Below are positions 9,950 to 17,570 of a stretch of DNA of 64,000 bases, piece after piece. Numbering within the stretch: position 1 is the first letter of the stretch; each line of letters begins with the position of its first letter. Location: NCBI RefSeq assembly GCF_009857535.1, contig NZ_WWCS01000003.1:124001-188000 (forward strand). The letters run 5' to 3'. A program made the translations under genes and the position numbers. Origin of the DNA: Duganella margarita (GTDB taxonomy: Bacteria > Pseudomonadota > Gammaproteobacteria > Burkholderiales > Burkholderiaceae_D). Below the pieces are notes generated by a model. That model made no database searches. It worked only from the letters and a program-made list of their open reading frames with translations, and was not told the DNA's origin.

Positions 9950-10270
9950 ATGGCAACCAACGACAAAGGCAACAAGCAGAGCGACAACACCAGCAAACGC
10001 GGGTTCGCTTCCATGGACCCGGAACAGCAGCGCGAAATCGCTGCGGAAGGCGGCCGCGCCGCGCATGAAAAGGGCACGGCGCATGAATTCACGTCGGAAG
10101 AGGCGCGCAAAGCCGGCGCGATGAGTCACAAGAATGATCCGGGACGCAGCAAGCAGAGCTCCAACCCGGGCAACAAGGGCAGCGCCAAGTCCGGTGAGGA
10201 GGAAGACGAAGGCGAGGATGTGGAGCAGAATAACGGCAAGGGCGGGCGCGGCGGCAGCCGGTCGAAATAG
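9950..10270 (+). CDS. KGG-domain (GsiB/ConE-type) stress-induced hydrophilic protein
   Basis: A 106-residue highly hydrophilic protein with two KGG-type motifs: 'RGFASMDPEQQREIAAEGG' (about residues 18-36) and 'HEFTSEEARKAG' (about 45-56). The C-terminal half is low-complexity Ser/Gly/Glu/Lys, probably disordered. The frame opens at 9902 but AGGAG at 9939-9943 is spaced six bases from ATG 9950, which also starts at the conserved 'MATNDKGN'. Such proteins accumulate during stationary phase or general stress and are thought to protect the cell by a water-binding, unfolded structure; the mechanism is not established. It converges on the PNPOx-like gene with a palindrome between. Confidence 0.85.
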   Translation: MATNDKGNKQSDNTSKRGFASMDPEQQREIAAEGGRAAHEKGTAHEFTSEEARKAGAMSHKNDPGRSKQSSNPGNKGSAKSGEEEDEGEDVEQNNGKGGRGGSRSK

Positions 10271-10299
10271 CATGCTGGCACCCCGCACACCGCTATGCC

Positions 10300-10327
10300 G
10301 GGGTCTGACCCCATGGGGTCAGACCCC
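10300..10327. repeat. Perfect palindrome GGGGTCTGACCCC / GGGGTCAGACCCC between convergent genes
   Basis: Two 13-base arms (10300-10312 and 10315-10327) are exact reverse complements separated by AT. Each arm is itself nearly self-complementary. It sits between the stops of the KGG gene (10270) and the PNPOx-like gene (10340), where a two-way terminator would be expected, but there is only a short TTT on the plus side and no T-run on the minus side. It may instead be a copy of a dispersed short palindrome family; no second copy was noticed in the window. Confidence 0.75.
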
Positions 10328-10339
10328 TTTGTATGGGGG

Positions 10340-10837
10340 TTATAAGCAGATCGTGTGATGCTTGCCCATATCCACCGCCGCGCGGCCGGTGACGGCCGCC
10401 TTGGCTAGCTGCACCAACTGCTTCATCTTGCTGGCGCTGGCATCCCAGTACTCGGCGGTCTGGATGCGTACCCGTATCATGGCCAGATGCGGGTCATCCA
10501 GGCCGCCGGGGAACCATGCCCGCACTAGCGGACTCCACAATTCCCGCGCCTTGGCCCGGTCCTTCAGCAAATACGCCTGTCCGGTCACCGACAGATACAG
10601 TTGCTCGTCCGGATTGGAAAAACTCACGTTCACCTCAGGATGCCGCGCCAGATCGTGCGTAAACGCCGCCTCATCCGAGGTGAAGAACCACATATTGCCT
10701 TCGTTATCGATCTGCTGCGTGGTCAGCGGACGGCTGCTCAGCACGTTATCGCCATCGACCGTGGTGAACATACCAAACTTCACATGCTTGATCTTGGCGG
10801 CGATGGTGTTGATTTGTTCTTGCGAATAGAGCGGCAT
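10340..10837 (-). CDS. Pyridoxamine 5'-phosphate oxidase-fold general stress protein
   Basis: A 165-residue split-barrel flavin-binding protein of the 'general stress protein 26' type. It contains 'HVKFGMFTTVDGD', 'SSRPLTTQQID', 'MWFFTSDEAAFTHDL' and 'VNVSFSNPDEQLYLSVTGQA', the usual order of beta strands in this family. The start is ATG 10837, preceded on the minus strand by GGAGG; the frame extends a further 12 codons upstream without support. These proteins bind FMN or a related cofactor and are general-stress or redox proteins without a firm substrate; the classic PNP oxidase catalytic context is not implied. It ends convergently with the KGG stress gene. Confidence 0.85.
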   Translation of the reverse strand: MPLYSQEQINTIAAKIKHVKFGMFTTVDGDNVLSSRPLTTQQIDNEGNMWFFTSDEAAFTHDLARHPEVNVSFSNPDEQLYLSVTGQAYLLKDRAKARELWSPLVRAWFPGGLDDPHLAMIRVRIQTAEYWDASASKMKQLVQLAKAAVTGRAAVDMGKHHTICL

Positions 10838-10944
10838 GATGCGCCTCCATGATAAAGGTGTCGTTGCGTCCACCTTAACCCGCTTCCCGCCCGCACAATG
10901 TGCGCAACTTTACATAGCAGATACACAATCGGCTTGACCCATCA

Positions 10945-10963
10945 AATGATAATCATTATCATT
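10945..10963. promoter_or_regulatory. Fur box (perfect 9-1-9 palindrome)
   Basis: AATGATAATCATTATCATT reads as 9-base arms about a central C, and the symmetry extends one more base on each side. It closely matches the Fur consensus of GATAAT hexamers. It lies 26 bases before the GTG start of the PepSY protein and would block its promoter in iron-replete cells. Its position also decides the start: the ATG at 10965 would leave no room for a ribosome site. Confidence 0.92.
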
Positions 10964-10988
10964 TATGTTTTTCGTCGAGGGAATTCCC

Positions 10989-11636
10989 GTGAGCGTACAA
11001 GGCGCCAGTTCCGCCCGCAATGCCAGCCGCGCCGTCTGGCTGAAGCAGTTGCACCAGTGGCATTGGATCAGTTCGGCCATGTGCCTGCTGTGCATGTTCC
11101 TGTTTTCGGTCACCGGCATTACGCTGAACCACGCGTCGCAGATCGAAGCCAAACCGGTCATCACCCGCCAGCAGGCGCAGTTGCCGGCGCCGCTGACGAC
11201 CCAGTTGCGCAGCTACGCCGAGCAGCACGACGGCGCCAAGGAGCCGCTGCCGGCGCCGGTTGAGCAATGGCTGAAGGACACCTTTAAAGTGCAGCCGGGC
11301 GGCCGCAACGCGGAGTGGGCCACCGACGAAGTCTATCTGGCGATGCCGAAAGCCGGCGGCGACGCCTGGGTGCGCATCGGCCTTGAAGACGGCGCGACCG
11401 AATTCGAAAACACCGACTGCGGCTGGATCTCGTGGCTGAACGATGTTCACAAGGGCCGCAACACCGGCCCGGCGTGGAACTGGTTCATCGACATCTTCGC
11501 CGTGCTGTGCCTGGTGTTCTGCATCACCGGTTTATTGATTTTGAAGTTCCATGCGGCGAATCGGCCGTTCACCTGGCCGATGGTGGGCCTGGGCGTGTTG
11601 ATTCCCATCGTAATTGCACTGCTGTTTATCCATTAA
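10989..11636 (+). CDS. PepSY-associated transmembrane protein (Fur-controlled)
   Basis: A 215-residue inner-membrane protein of the PepSY-TM family. It has an N-terminal 'WLKQLHQWHWISSAMCLLCMFLFSVTGITLNH'-type helix with paired histidines (likely haem or metal ligands), a periplasmic PepSY-like domain (about 50-145), then 'WLNDVHKGRNTGPAWNWFIDIFAVLCL' and two C-terminal helices. The GTG at 10989 is chosen since GAGGG at 10977-10981 is properly spaced; the upstream ATG at 10965 abuts the Fur box. It heads an operon with DUF2271, DUF4198, apbE and a flavoreductase. Proposed role: carrying electrons across the inner membrane to periplasmic acceptors, linked to iron uptake. Confidence 0.87.
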   Translation: MSVQGASSARNASRAVWLKQLHQWHWISSAMCLLCMFLFSVTGITLNHASQIEAKPVITRQQAQLPAPLTTQLRSYAEQHDGAKEPLPAPVEQWLKDTFKVQPGGRNAEWATDEVYLAMPKAGGDAWVRIGLEDGATEFENTDCGWISWLNDVHKGRNTGPAWNWFIDIFAVLCLVFCITGLLILKFHAANRPFTWPMVGLGVLIPIVIALLFIH

Positions 11637-11653
11637 TCCCACACAGGACTTCC

Positions 11654-12163
11654 ATGAAATTACGCTACTCCATCGCGCTTGGTCTGCCACTCGCCAGTGC
11701 TTCGGCCATGGCCGCCGATCTGGCCCTCAAACTCGACGTGCCGCAGCTGAACGTGGCGGAATACCATCGTCCTTACATCGCTGCGTGGCTGGAAAACGCC
11801 GACCAGCAAGTGGTGGCCAACCTGGCCGTGCTGTACGACACCAAGAAAAAGGACAACGCCGGCACCAAGTGGCTCAAGGACATGCGCACGTGGTGGCGCA
11901 AGACCGGCCGTGAAGTGACGATGCCGCTGGATGGCGTGTCGGGCGCGACCAAGGCGCCGGGCGAGTTCACGCTGAATGCCCCGAAAGGCGCGCTGGACAA
12001 GCTGCCGGCCGGCCAGTACACCGTGATGGTGGAAGCGGCGCGCGAAGCCGGTGGCCGTGAAGTGGTCAAGGTACCGCTGCAATGGCCGCCGAAGTCGGCA
12101 CAGAACGTCAACGGCCAGGGCAAGGAAGAACTCGGTGCGGTCGTTGTGCAAGTCAAACCATAA
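11654..12163 (+). CDS. DUF2271 periplasmic protein with possible ApbE flavinylation motif
   Basis: A 169-residue exported protein: a signal peptide (residues 1-20, ending 'ASAMAA') and one DUF2271 domain. Residues 93-100 read 'DGVSGATK', which resembles the D-G-x-[ST]-G-A-T motif in which ApbE attaches FMN to the threonine by a phosphoester bond; the candidate acceptor is T99 (codon 11948-11950). An ApbE gene lies two genes downstream, so the match is meaningful. ATG 11654 follows an AGGA-type site. It is likely a periplasmic flavin carrier partnered with the PepSY protein. The family is known; the flavinylation is inference. Confidence 0.85.
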   Translation: MKLRYSIALGLPLASASAMAADLALKLDVPQLNVAEYHRPYIAAWLENADQQVVANLAVLYDTKKKDNAGTKWLKDMRTWWRKTGREVTMPLDGVSGATKAPGEFTLNAPKGALDKLPAGQYTVMVEAAREAGGREVVKVPLQWPPKSAQNVNGQGKEELGAVVVQVKP

Positions 12164-12177
12164 GAACGGACGGGGAT

Positions 12178-13014
12178 ATGTCGAAAATGAATAAGTCGTT
12201 GATCGCACTGGCGCTGGCCGGCCTGTCCGTCGTCTCGCTGAATGCGCAGGCGCACAAGCCGTACATCCTGCCGTCGACCACGGAAGTGGAGCCGGCGCGG
12301 GACGGTTCGGCCTGGGTGACGTTTGACGCCGCCGTGGCCGAGAACCTGTTTACCATCGACTTCACGCTGAAGCTGGATGGCCTGAGCATTACCGCGCCGG
12401 ACGGCAGCGCCTTGCAGCCGCAGAACGTCAACAACGGCAAGCTGCGCAGCACCTTTGACCTGAACCTGCCGAAGCCGGGCACCTACAAAGTCGCGCTGGT
12501 CAACGCCGCCGTGATGGGCAGCTACAAGGACAAGGAAGGCAATATGAAGCGCTTCCGCGCCACCGAGGAAACGCTGGCGAAAGAAGTGCCGGCCGACGCC
12601 ACCGAGGTGAAAATCTCGCGTCAGGAAACCCGCCTGGAAACTTTTGTCTCCACCGGCAAGCCGGACATGAATGTGTTCAAGCCGACCGGCAAGGGCCTGG
12701 AAATGGTGCCGGCCACCAATCCAACCGAGCTGCACGCGGGCGACAAAGTGACCTGGCGCTTCCTGGTGGACGGCAAACCGGCCGCCAACCAGGGGGTGAG
12801 CCTGTTCCAGGGCGGCGTCAAGTTCCGCGGCACGCTGGGCGAAATCCGCCAGACCACCAACGACAAGGGCGAACTGACGTTGACGCTGCCGGCCGCCGGC
12901 CAGTACATGATCAGCAGCAGCTGGCCGGAAATCAAACGTGTCGAAGGCCAGCCGCCGCAGATGGCGCCGCGCCGCGTCAGCTACTCGGCCGTGGTCGAGA
13001 TCTTGCCGGAATAA
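12178..13014 (+). CDS. DUF4198 domain periplasmic protein
   Basis: A 278-residue exported protein with signal peptide ending about residue 25 ('SLNAQA|HKPYILPS'). The mature start 'AHKPYILPS' and the alternating beta-strand pattern are typical of DUF4198 proteins (Ig-like domains, related to the NikM/CbiK-like periplasmic metal-uptake components). The histidine directly after the cleavage site is often a metal ligand in such families. It lies 14 bases after the DUF2271 gene and 7 before apbE, in the Fur-controlled operon. Probable role: periplasmic metal (iron) binding or delivery; not shown by sequence alone. Confidence 0.85.
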   Translation: MSKMNKSLIALALAGLSVVSLNAQAHKPYILPSTTEVEPARDGSAWVTFDAAVAENLFTIDFTLKLDGLSITAPDGSALQPQNVNNGKLRSTFDLNLPKPGTYKVALVNAAVMGSYKDKEGNMKRFRATEETLAKEVPADATEVKISRQETRLETFVSTGKPDMNVFKPTGKGLEMVPATNPTELHAGDKVTWRFLVDGKPAANQGVSLFQGGVKFRGTLGEIRQTTNDKGELTLTLPAAGQYMISSSWPEIKRVEGQPPQMAPRRVSYSAVVEILPE

Positions 13015-13021
13015 GGCGGGC

Positions 13022-14047
13022 ATGCGCCGGGTTCTTCTGCCACACGATGTTTCCGACGACCCGGCGCCAGCAGGCGGCGTGATCCGCGACTACGCTGGCC
13101 GCAGCATGGGCACCAGTTGGTCGGTGCGGCTGGTGGCCGCAGCGGACGCCGTCGGCACGCATTTGCAGGATGGGCTGCAACAGCAGCTCGATTCCATCGT
13201 GGCGGAAATGAGCCACTGGGAAACCGAATCCGACCTGGGCCGTTTCAACCGCGCGCCCGCCGACAGCTGGCACGTGTTGCCGCCGGCATTTTTTGATGTA
13301 TTGTCGTTCGCGATGGACGTGGCGCGCGCTTCCGGCGGCGCCTACGATCCGACCGCCGGCACGCTGGTCAACCTGTGGGGCTTCGGTCCTTGGGGGCGCT
13401 ACGACCAGCCGGATTTTGTGCCGCCTTCCAATGATGAAATCACCATCGCCCGCAGCCAGTTGGCGGCGCGGCCGGTGCGCTTGCAGCGCGATGGCCGCCA
13501 GGCCTGGCAGCCGGGCGGCGTGCAGCTCGATTTGTCGGCCGTGGCCAAGGGCTACAGCGTCGACCGGCTGTCTTATTACCTGAAAACGCAGGGCTTCGCG
13601 CACCACCTGGTCGAGGTGGGCGGCGAGTTGCGCGGCGCCGGCGTCAAGCCGGACGGCCAGCCATGGTGGGTGATGCTGGAGCAGGTGACCGACATTGCAC
13701 CGGGCGCCGCCGCGCCGGACGAGCTGGTGCTGGCCTTGCATGGGCTGGCGGTCGCCACCTCGGGCGACTACCGCCGTTATTTCGAGCTGGACGGCAAGCG
13801 CTACTCCCACACCGTCGATCCGCGCAGCGGCATGCCGATCGCCAACGACCTGGCCTCGGTCACGGTGGTGCACGCGCAGTGCATGGCGGCCGACGCCTGG
13901 TCCACCGCGCTGACCGTGCTGGGCTGGCGGGACGGCCTGCATCTGGCCGAACTGCACGGGCTGGCCGCGCGTTTTGTCGTGCGCCAGCCGGATGGCGGTT
14001 TCGCCGAATACCTGAGCTCCCATTTACGCAGCATGTTAGACGAATAA
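13022..14047 (+). CDS. apbE: FAD:protein FMN transferase (ApbE)
   Basis: A 341-residue ApbE-family flavin transferase, which moves FMN from FAD onto Ser/Thr of target proteins. Diagnostic segments: 'GRSMGTSWSVRL' near the N-terminus, 'MSHWETESDLGRFNR', 'ASGGAYDPTAGTLVNLWGFGP', 'VQLDLSAVAKGYSVDRL', 'VEVGGELRGAG', 'VATSGDYRRYF', 'YSHTVDPRSGMP' and 'MAADAWSTALTVLG'. No obvious signal peptide or lipobox is seen at the chosen start, unlike many periplasmic ApbE proteins; either it acts in the cytoplasm or the leader is unusual. ATG 13022 is preceded by GGCGGG. The stop overlaps the next start by one base (TAATG). Confidence 0.93.
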   Translation: MRRVLLPHDVSDDPAPAGGVIRDYAGRSMGTSWSVRLVAAADAVGTHLQDGLQQQLDSIVAEMSHWETESDLGRFNRAPADSWHVLPPAFFDVLSFAMDVARASGGAYDPTAGTLVNLWGFGPWGRYDQPDFVPPSNDEITIARSQLAARPVRLQRDGRQAWQPGGVQLDLSAVAKGYSVDRLSYYLKTQGFAHHLVEVGGELRGAGVKPDGQPWWVMLEQVTDIAPGAAAPDELVLALHGLAVATSGDYRRYFELDGKRYSHTVDPRSGMPIANDLASVTVVHAQCMAADAWSTALTVLGWRDGLHLAELHGLAARFVVRQPDGGFAEYLSSHLRSMLDE

Positions 14048-15411
14048 TGATCTGGACCAACGACCCTTCCCGGCTGATGATGGTGGCAGGCATGAGCGTG
14101 GGCTACGCGCTGGTGTGCCTGGCGCCGTACCTGCGCACGCGCCGCAAGCGCCTGGCCGCTGCGCGCGCCAGGGCGGAGGCGGCGGCCTCGCCCGGCTGGA
14201 TCGTCACCTACGCCAGCCAGACCGGCAATGCCGATGAGCTGGCGCAGCAAACTGCCGCGACGCTGAAGCTGGCCGGCATTCCGGCCCGGCTGTGCGAATT
14301 GTCCGAACTGGACGCGCAGGATTTGCAGGATGCCGAGCGCATCCTGTTCCTGGTCAGCACCTATGGCGAGGGCGACGCGCCGGATGCGGCGGCCGGCTTT
14401 GCAGGCCGTCTGATGACCACTTCTCTGCCGTTGCCGCAACTGCATTACGCGGTGCTGGCGCTGGGTGACAGCGCCTATACCCAGTTCTGCGGCTTCGGCC
14501 GTGCGCTGGATCACTGGCTGCAGGCGCAGGGCGCGCAAACGCTGTTCCCGCGGGTGGAAGTGAACCGCAGTTCGGAACAGGCGATCGGGCAATGGCGACA
14601 GCAACTGAGCCATCTGGCCGGCACCAGCGACGCGCCGGACTGGAGTGCGCCGGCGTTTGACGCATGGCGTCTGAGCGAGCGGGTGCAGCTAAATGCCGGC
14701 AGCGCCGGTGCGCCGGTGTATCACCTGGAACTGGAGCCGCTGAGCGGCGCGCTGCCGGACTGGCAGTCGGGCGACCTGGTGCAGGTCGCGGCGCCGGCCG
14801 ATCCGGCGCGCGCGCGGGAATATTCGATTGCCTCGATTCCGGCCGATGGCCGCGTCCATTTGCTGGTGCGTCTGCATACGCACGAGGATGGCAGCCACGG
14901 CGTGGCCTCCGGCTGGCTGACGCAGCAGGCGTCGCTGGGCGAGACGGTGCAATTGCGTCTGCGCCCGCATCGGCGCTTCCGCCTGGAAGGCAATGCCGAG
15001 CGGCCGCTGGTCCTGATCGGCAACGGCAGCGGTATCGCCGGCCTGCGCGGCCACCTGAAAGCGCGCGCGCTGGCCGGGCAGGGCCGCAACTGGTTGCTGT
15101 TTGGCGAACGCAATGCCGCCTACGACTACCACTACCGCGCCGAACTGGACGGCTGGCAGCGCGACGGCATGCTGGAAAAACTGGACTTGGTGTTTTCGCG
15201 CGACCAGGCCGAACGGCGCTACGTGCAGGACCGCCTGGCCGAGCAGGCGGAATTGGTGCGTAACTGGATCGCCGAAGGCGCCGCCATCTACATCTGCGGC
15301 AGTCTTGACGGCATGGCCGCCGGCGTCGACGCCGCACTGGCAGCCGCGCTAGGCCGCGACGGCCTGGACGCACTAGCCGCCGCCGGCCGCTACCGCCGCG
15401 ACGTTTACTAA
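14047..15411 (+). CDS. Membrane-anchored flavodoxin/ferredoxin-NADP reductase fusion (sulfite-reductase-flavoprotein type)
   Basis: A 454-residue diflavin reductase. After one N-terminal membrane helix (about residues 10-30) and a basic stretch comes a flavodoxin domain (about 52-190; 'TYASQTGNADELA', 'STYGEGDAPD', 'LGDSAYTQFCGFG') and an FAD/NADPH reductase domain (about 215-454; 'REYSIAS' FAD motif, 'GVASGWL', 'LIGNGSGIAGLRGHL', 'LLFGERN', 'YICGSLDGMA'). It resembles the CysJ flavoprotein but lies with ApbE, PepSY and DUF2271 genes, not with cysI, so it is more likely a cytoplasmic-side NADPH donor for the PepSY membrane protein than a sulfite reductase subunit. Last gene of the Fur-controlled operon. 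Confidence 0.9.
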   Translation: MIWTNDPSRLMMVAGMSVGYALVCLAPYLRTRRKRLAAARARAEAAASPGWIVTYASQTGNADELAQQTAATLKLAGIPARLCELSELDAQDLQDAERILFLVSTYGEGDAPDAAAGFAGRLMTTSLPLPQLHYAVLALGDSAYTQFCGFGRALDHWLQAQGAQTLFPRVEVNRSSEQAIGQWRQQLSHLAGTSDAPDWSAPAFDAWRLSERVQLNAGSAGAPVYHLELEPLSGALPDWQSGDLVQVAAPADPARAREYSIASIPADGRVHLLVRLHTHEDGSHGVASGWLTQQASLGETVQLRLRPHRRFRLEGNAERPLVLIGNGSGIAGLRGHLKARALAGQGRNWLLFGERNAAYDYHYRAELDGWQRDGMLEKLDLVFSRDQAERRYVQDRLAEQAELVRNWIAEGAAIYICGSLDGMAAGVDAALAAALGRDGLDALAAAGRYRRDVY

Positions 15412-15421
15412 AACTCCGGGA

Positions 15422-16726
15422 TTAATCGGCGCTGGCTTGTTCCAGGCCGCGGGCCAGGCTGGAGATGGAGGGGTTGTCGATGAACACGCAGCGCTTGCCG
15501 TTGCGCTTGCAGTAGTCTTTCACCCGCCAGTACGCGCTGTGGCTGATGCAGCCGGTCTGGCAGATGACCAGGTCGGCCGCCGCCAGGCTCGCTTCCAGGC
15601 GGTTGGCGTTGTCTTCCAGACCGCCGTCGTGGTGGCTGAATTGCGCGCCTTCGCGTTCGATCAGCTCGCGGTAGCTGGCGACGTTGCCGTTGCGCCCGCC
15701 GACACACAGCACCGCGCGTTCACGCAGGCTCAGCGGCATTTTTATGACGTGCTCGACCACCTGGCGCGCCGCTTCCTGTACCGGCGCCGGCGCCACGGAC
15801 GCGTCGTTGGCGCGCGCCAGGTCCAGTTTCAGCTCGGCGATCTGGTGGCGCATGGCGCGTTCGCGTTCTTCCATCTGGCCCAGACGTTCGGCCAGCTTGG
15901 CGCGCGACTCCAGGCCGGGAATCGATTCGCGCAATTGGTCCAGCTCTGCTTTGATCGAGTCGATCATGCTGTCCTTACCCACCACCTGCGCGCGCAATTG
16001 CATCAGCTGCGCGGCATGCTTGTCGGCGTCGCTGGTTTTCTCGGCCATCAGCGCGGCAGCGCGTTGCTGGGCTTTGGCCAGCTCGTGCGTCAGGCGCTTG
16101 TTTTCTTCCAGCGTAGCGTTGAATTTGCTGATGTCGGCGCGCACGCACGCGCCCGCCTGGTGCTGCACCATGTGCAGGTCGCGGCACATCTGTTCTTCCA
16201 GTTCGGAATTGCAGCGCGGATGCGTCAGGCCGGCCCAGAAGGCGCCGGCGACGTCGCCGTTGTTGACGGCGGCGCGCCACAGTTCGGCCACCTGTCCGGT
16301 GGTCTTGGCGTGGCGGAAACGCAGCAGCACGGCAGCGTAGCGACGTTCCAGTTCTTTTTGCAGCGCTTCCGACAGGCGGTTGCGGCTGGCGCATTCGGTC
16401 ACGGCGCCGACGTGCACTTCGTAATCGTCGGCCACTACTTTACCGCTGGTGACCTTATCGACCAGCTTGCGTAGCACGCCCAGCGGGAAGCCGACCCCGA
16501 CCAGCGGGCAGTGGCAGGCATGGCCCAGTTCCCACAGCCGGCGCCGGCGCGAAGCCTGCGCTTCCGGTTCCTTGCCCAGCACGCTAAAGACGTTGTTGAT
16601 GGCCGGCTTGATGACTTGCCGGGCGTTCTGCTCGGCCGCACGCGGACCCGGCTGGGCTACCGGCCCGGCCACCTGCGGCATGGCGGCGGCGATGATGGCC
16701 GCCAGGGGATCGTGTTTCTCGCACAT
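15422..16726 (-). CDS. DUF2325 domain-containing protein
   Basis: A 434-residue protein with a helical N-terminal half, a central coiled-coil-like region (about 190-310, heptad-rich and acidic/basic) and a C-terminal DUF2325 domain (about 335-425) seen as 'VLCVGGRNGNVASYRELIE', 'HHDGGLEDN', 'ADLVICQTGCISHSAYWRVKDYCKR'. Two or more cysteines in this domain may bind a metal or take part in redox. ATG 16726 is used, with GGAG nine bases upstream; a TTG two codons earlier is possible. It is downstream of hemP and a 110-residue protein on the same strand, suggesting iron control, but the function is unknown. Confidence 0.82.
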   Translation of the reverse strand: MCEKHDPLAAIIAAAMPQVAGPVAQPGPRAAEQNARQVIKPAINNVFSVLGKEPEAQASRRRRLWELGHACHCPLVGVGFPLGVLRKLVDKVTSGKVVADDYEVHVGAVTECASRNRLSEALQKELERRYAAVLLRFRHAKTTGQVAELWRAAVNNGDVAGAFWAGLTHPRCNSELEEQMCRDLHMVQHQAGACVRADISKFNATLEENKRLTHELAKAQQRAAALMAEKTSDADKHAAQLMQLRAQVVGKDSMIDSIKAELDQLRESIPGLESRAKLAERLGQMEERERAMRHQIAELKLDLARANDASVAPAPVQEAARQVVEHVIKMPLSLRERAVLCVGGRNGNVASYRELIEREGAQFSHHDGGLEDNANRLEASLAAADLVICQTGCISHSAYWRVKDYCKRNGKRCVFIDNPSISSLARGLEQASAD

Positions 16727-16741
16727 GGTCAACGGCTCCGC

Positions 16742-17074
16742 TCAGGCGACCGACGGCGCGGTGCGCGCGCGGGCCATGATGCGGCTCAGGAAGTTGGTCT
16801 TTTCCTGTTCGTGCATGTTGCGCTCCACCTCGCTTGCCCACTGTTCCGACAACTGGGCGCAGGTCGCGCTCAGCACCGGCGCCAGCTCCGGCAGGCTGGC
16901 CAGCGCTTTGAGATGCCGCTCGATCACCGAGGCCAGCTTGACGCAGCCACCGGCATCGTCGCTGCCGGCGGTGTAGTGCGACATCAGATGCAGCACGGCC
17001 GACAGCATCAGTTCGGGATTGTGGCCGCCATGCGAGGCGGCGAGGAAAATCGGGTTGCTATGTTCGATGGCCAT
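16742..17074 (-). CDS. Hypothetical helical protein between hemP and the DUF2325 gene
   Basis: A 110-residue, mostly alpha-helical protein without signal peptide. It carries a histidine-rich start ('SNPIFLAASHGGHNPE', 'LHLMSHY') and two cysteines (in 'GGCVKL' and 'SATCAQ'). It lies 16 bases upstream of the DUF2325 gene and 110 bases downstream of hemP on the same strand, so it is probably in the same iron-linked transcript. No family was recognised. The His/Cys content leaves room for metal or haem handling, but this is only a suggestion. Confidence 0.65.
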   Translation of the reverse strand: MAIEHSNPIFLAASHGGHNPELMLSAVLHLMSHYTAGSDDAGGCVKLASVIERHLKALASLPELAPVLSATCAQLSEQWASEVERNMHEQEKTNFLSRIMARARTAPSVA

Positions 17075-17184
17075 CAGACGCTCCAGGTGTGGAAACAGAG
17101 GGTGGCTGGCGGCGGCTGGCTACTCAAGGGGGAGATGGGGCGCGGCGGCGCCCTTTAACGCACAGTTACTCGGTACGGCACCAA

Positions 17185-17385
17185 TCAGGCAGTGAGGATC
17201 AGCTTGTTCAACTGGGTGATGCGCAGGCGGTAGATGCGGCCGCCGTGTTCGATTTCCAGTTCGCGGCCGCCGTCCATCAGGCCGGCGCTGCTGACACGTT
17301 TGACCGGCTTGACCGCCTGGGCGGCAGCAACGGCGACAGGGTGGGCCGCTACAACAGGGGCCATCGCAGGGGTAGTCGTGATCAT
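17185..17385 (-). CDS. hemP: Hemin uptake protein HemP
   Basis: A 66-residue protein whose C-terminal part, 'RELEIEHGGRIYRLRITQLNKLILTA', is the HemP signature; the N-terminal half is Ala/Val-rich. HemP proteins regulate or assist haem uptake gene expression in betaproteobacteria and are repressed by Fur. A Fur-like site lies at 17406-17424, just upstream of the start, and an AAGGAGAAGCG-like ribosome site precedes the ATG at 17385. No haem receptor gene is next to it in the window. Confidence 0.9.
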   Translation of the reverse strand: MITTTPAMAPVVAAHPVAVAAAQAVKPVKRVSSAGLMDGGRELEIEHGGRIYRLRITQLNKLILTA

Positions 17386-17405
17386 CTTCGCTTCTCCTTA
17401 ATAAG

Positions 17406-17424
17406 AATGATTCGTATTTGCATT
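17406..17424. promoter_or_regulatory. Fur-box-like site upstream of hemP
   Basis: The sequence AATGATTCGTATTTGCATT (minus strand AATGCAAATACGAATCATT) keeps the outer arms AATG...CATT and 13 of 19 positions of the betaproteobacterial Fur box. It lies about 20 bases before hemP, the position expected for iron repression. It is weaker than the perfect site at 10945-10963. Confidence 0.7.
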
Positions 17425-17487
17425 CATTATTGAGGAAGACGCGGCGGAATGCAAGCGTTTTTGCAGTCTTTTCGTTACCAAGACGAT

Positions 17488-17516
17488 AAAAAAGGGCCCG
17501 GTCAACAACCGGGCCC
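17488..17516 (-). terminator. Rho-independent terminator after the Fnr-like gene
   Basis: Nine-base arms GGGCCCGGT (17494-17502) and ACCGGGCCC (17508-17516) enclose a five-base loop. Read on the minus strand the hairpin is followed by a run of T (17488-17493), so it ends transcription coming from the Crp/Fnr-type gene at 17571-18425, before it reaches the hemP promoter. Confidence 0.88.
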
Positions 17517-17570
17517 AAGGCTGGGTAATGCGGGAGGTAGTACTTGAATCACTAACGTTTCACTGCGGTG

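Noticed and set aside
17120..17518. 132-codon minus-strand frame over hemP
   Set aside because: A different frame of the hemP region; hemP itself has the HemP signature and a Fur site in the right place.
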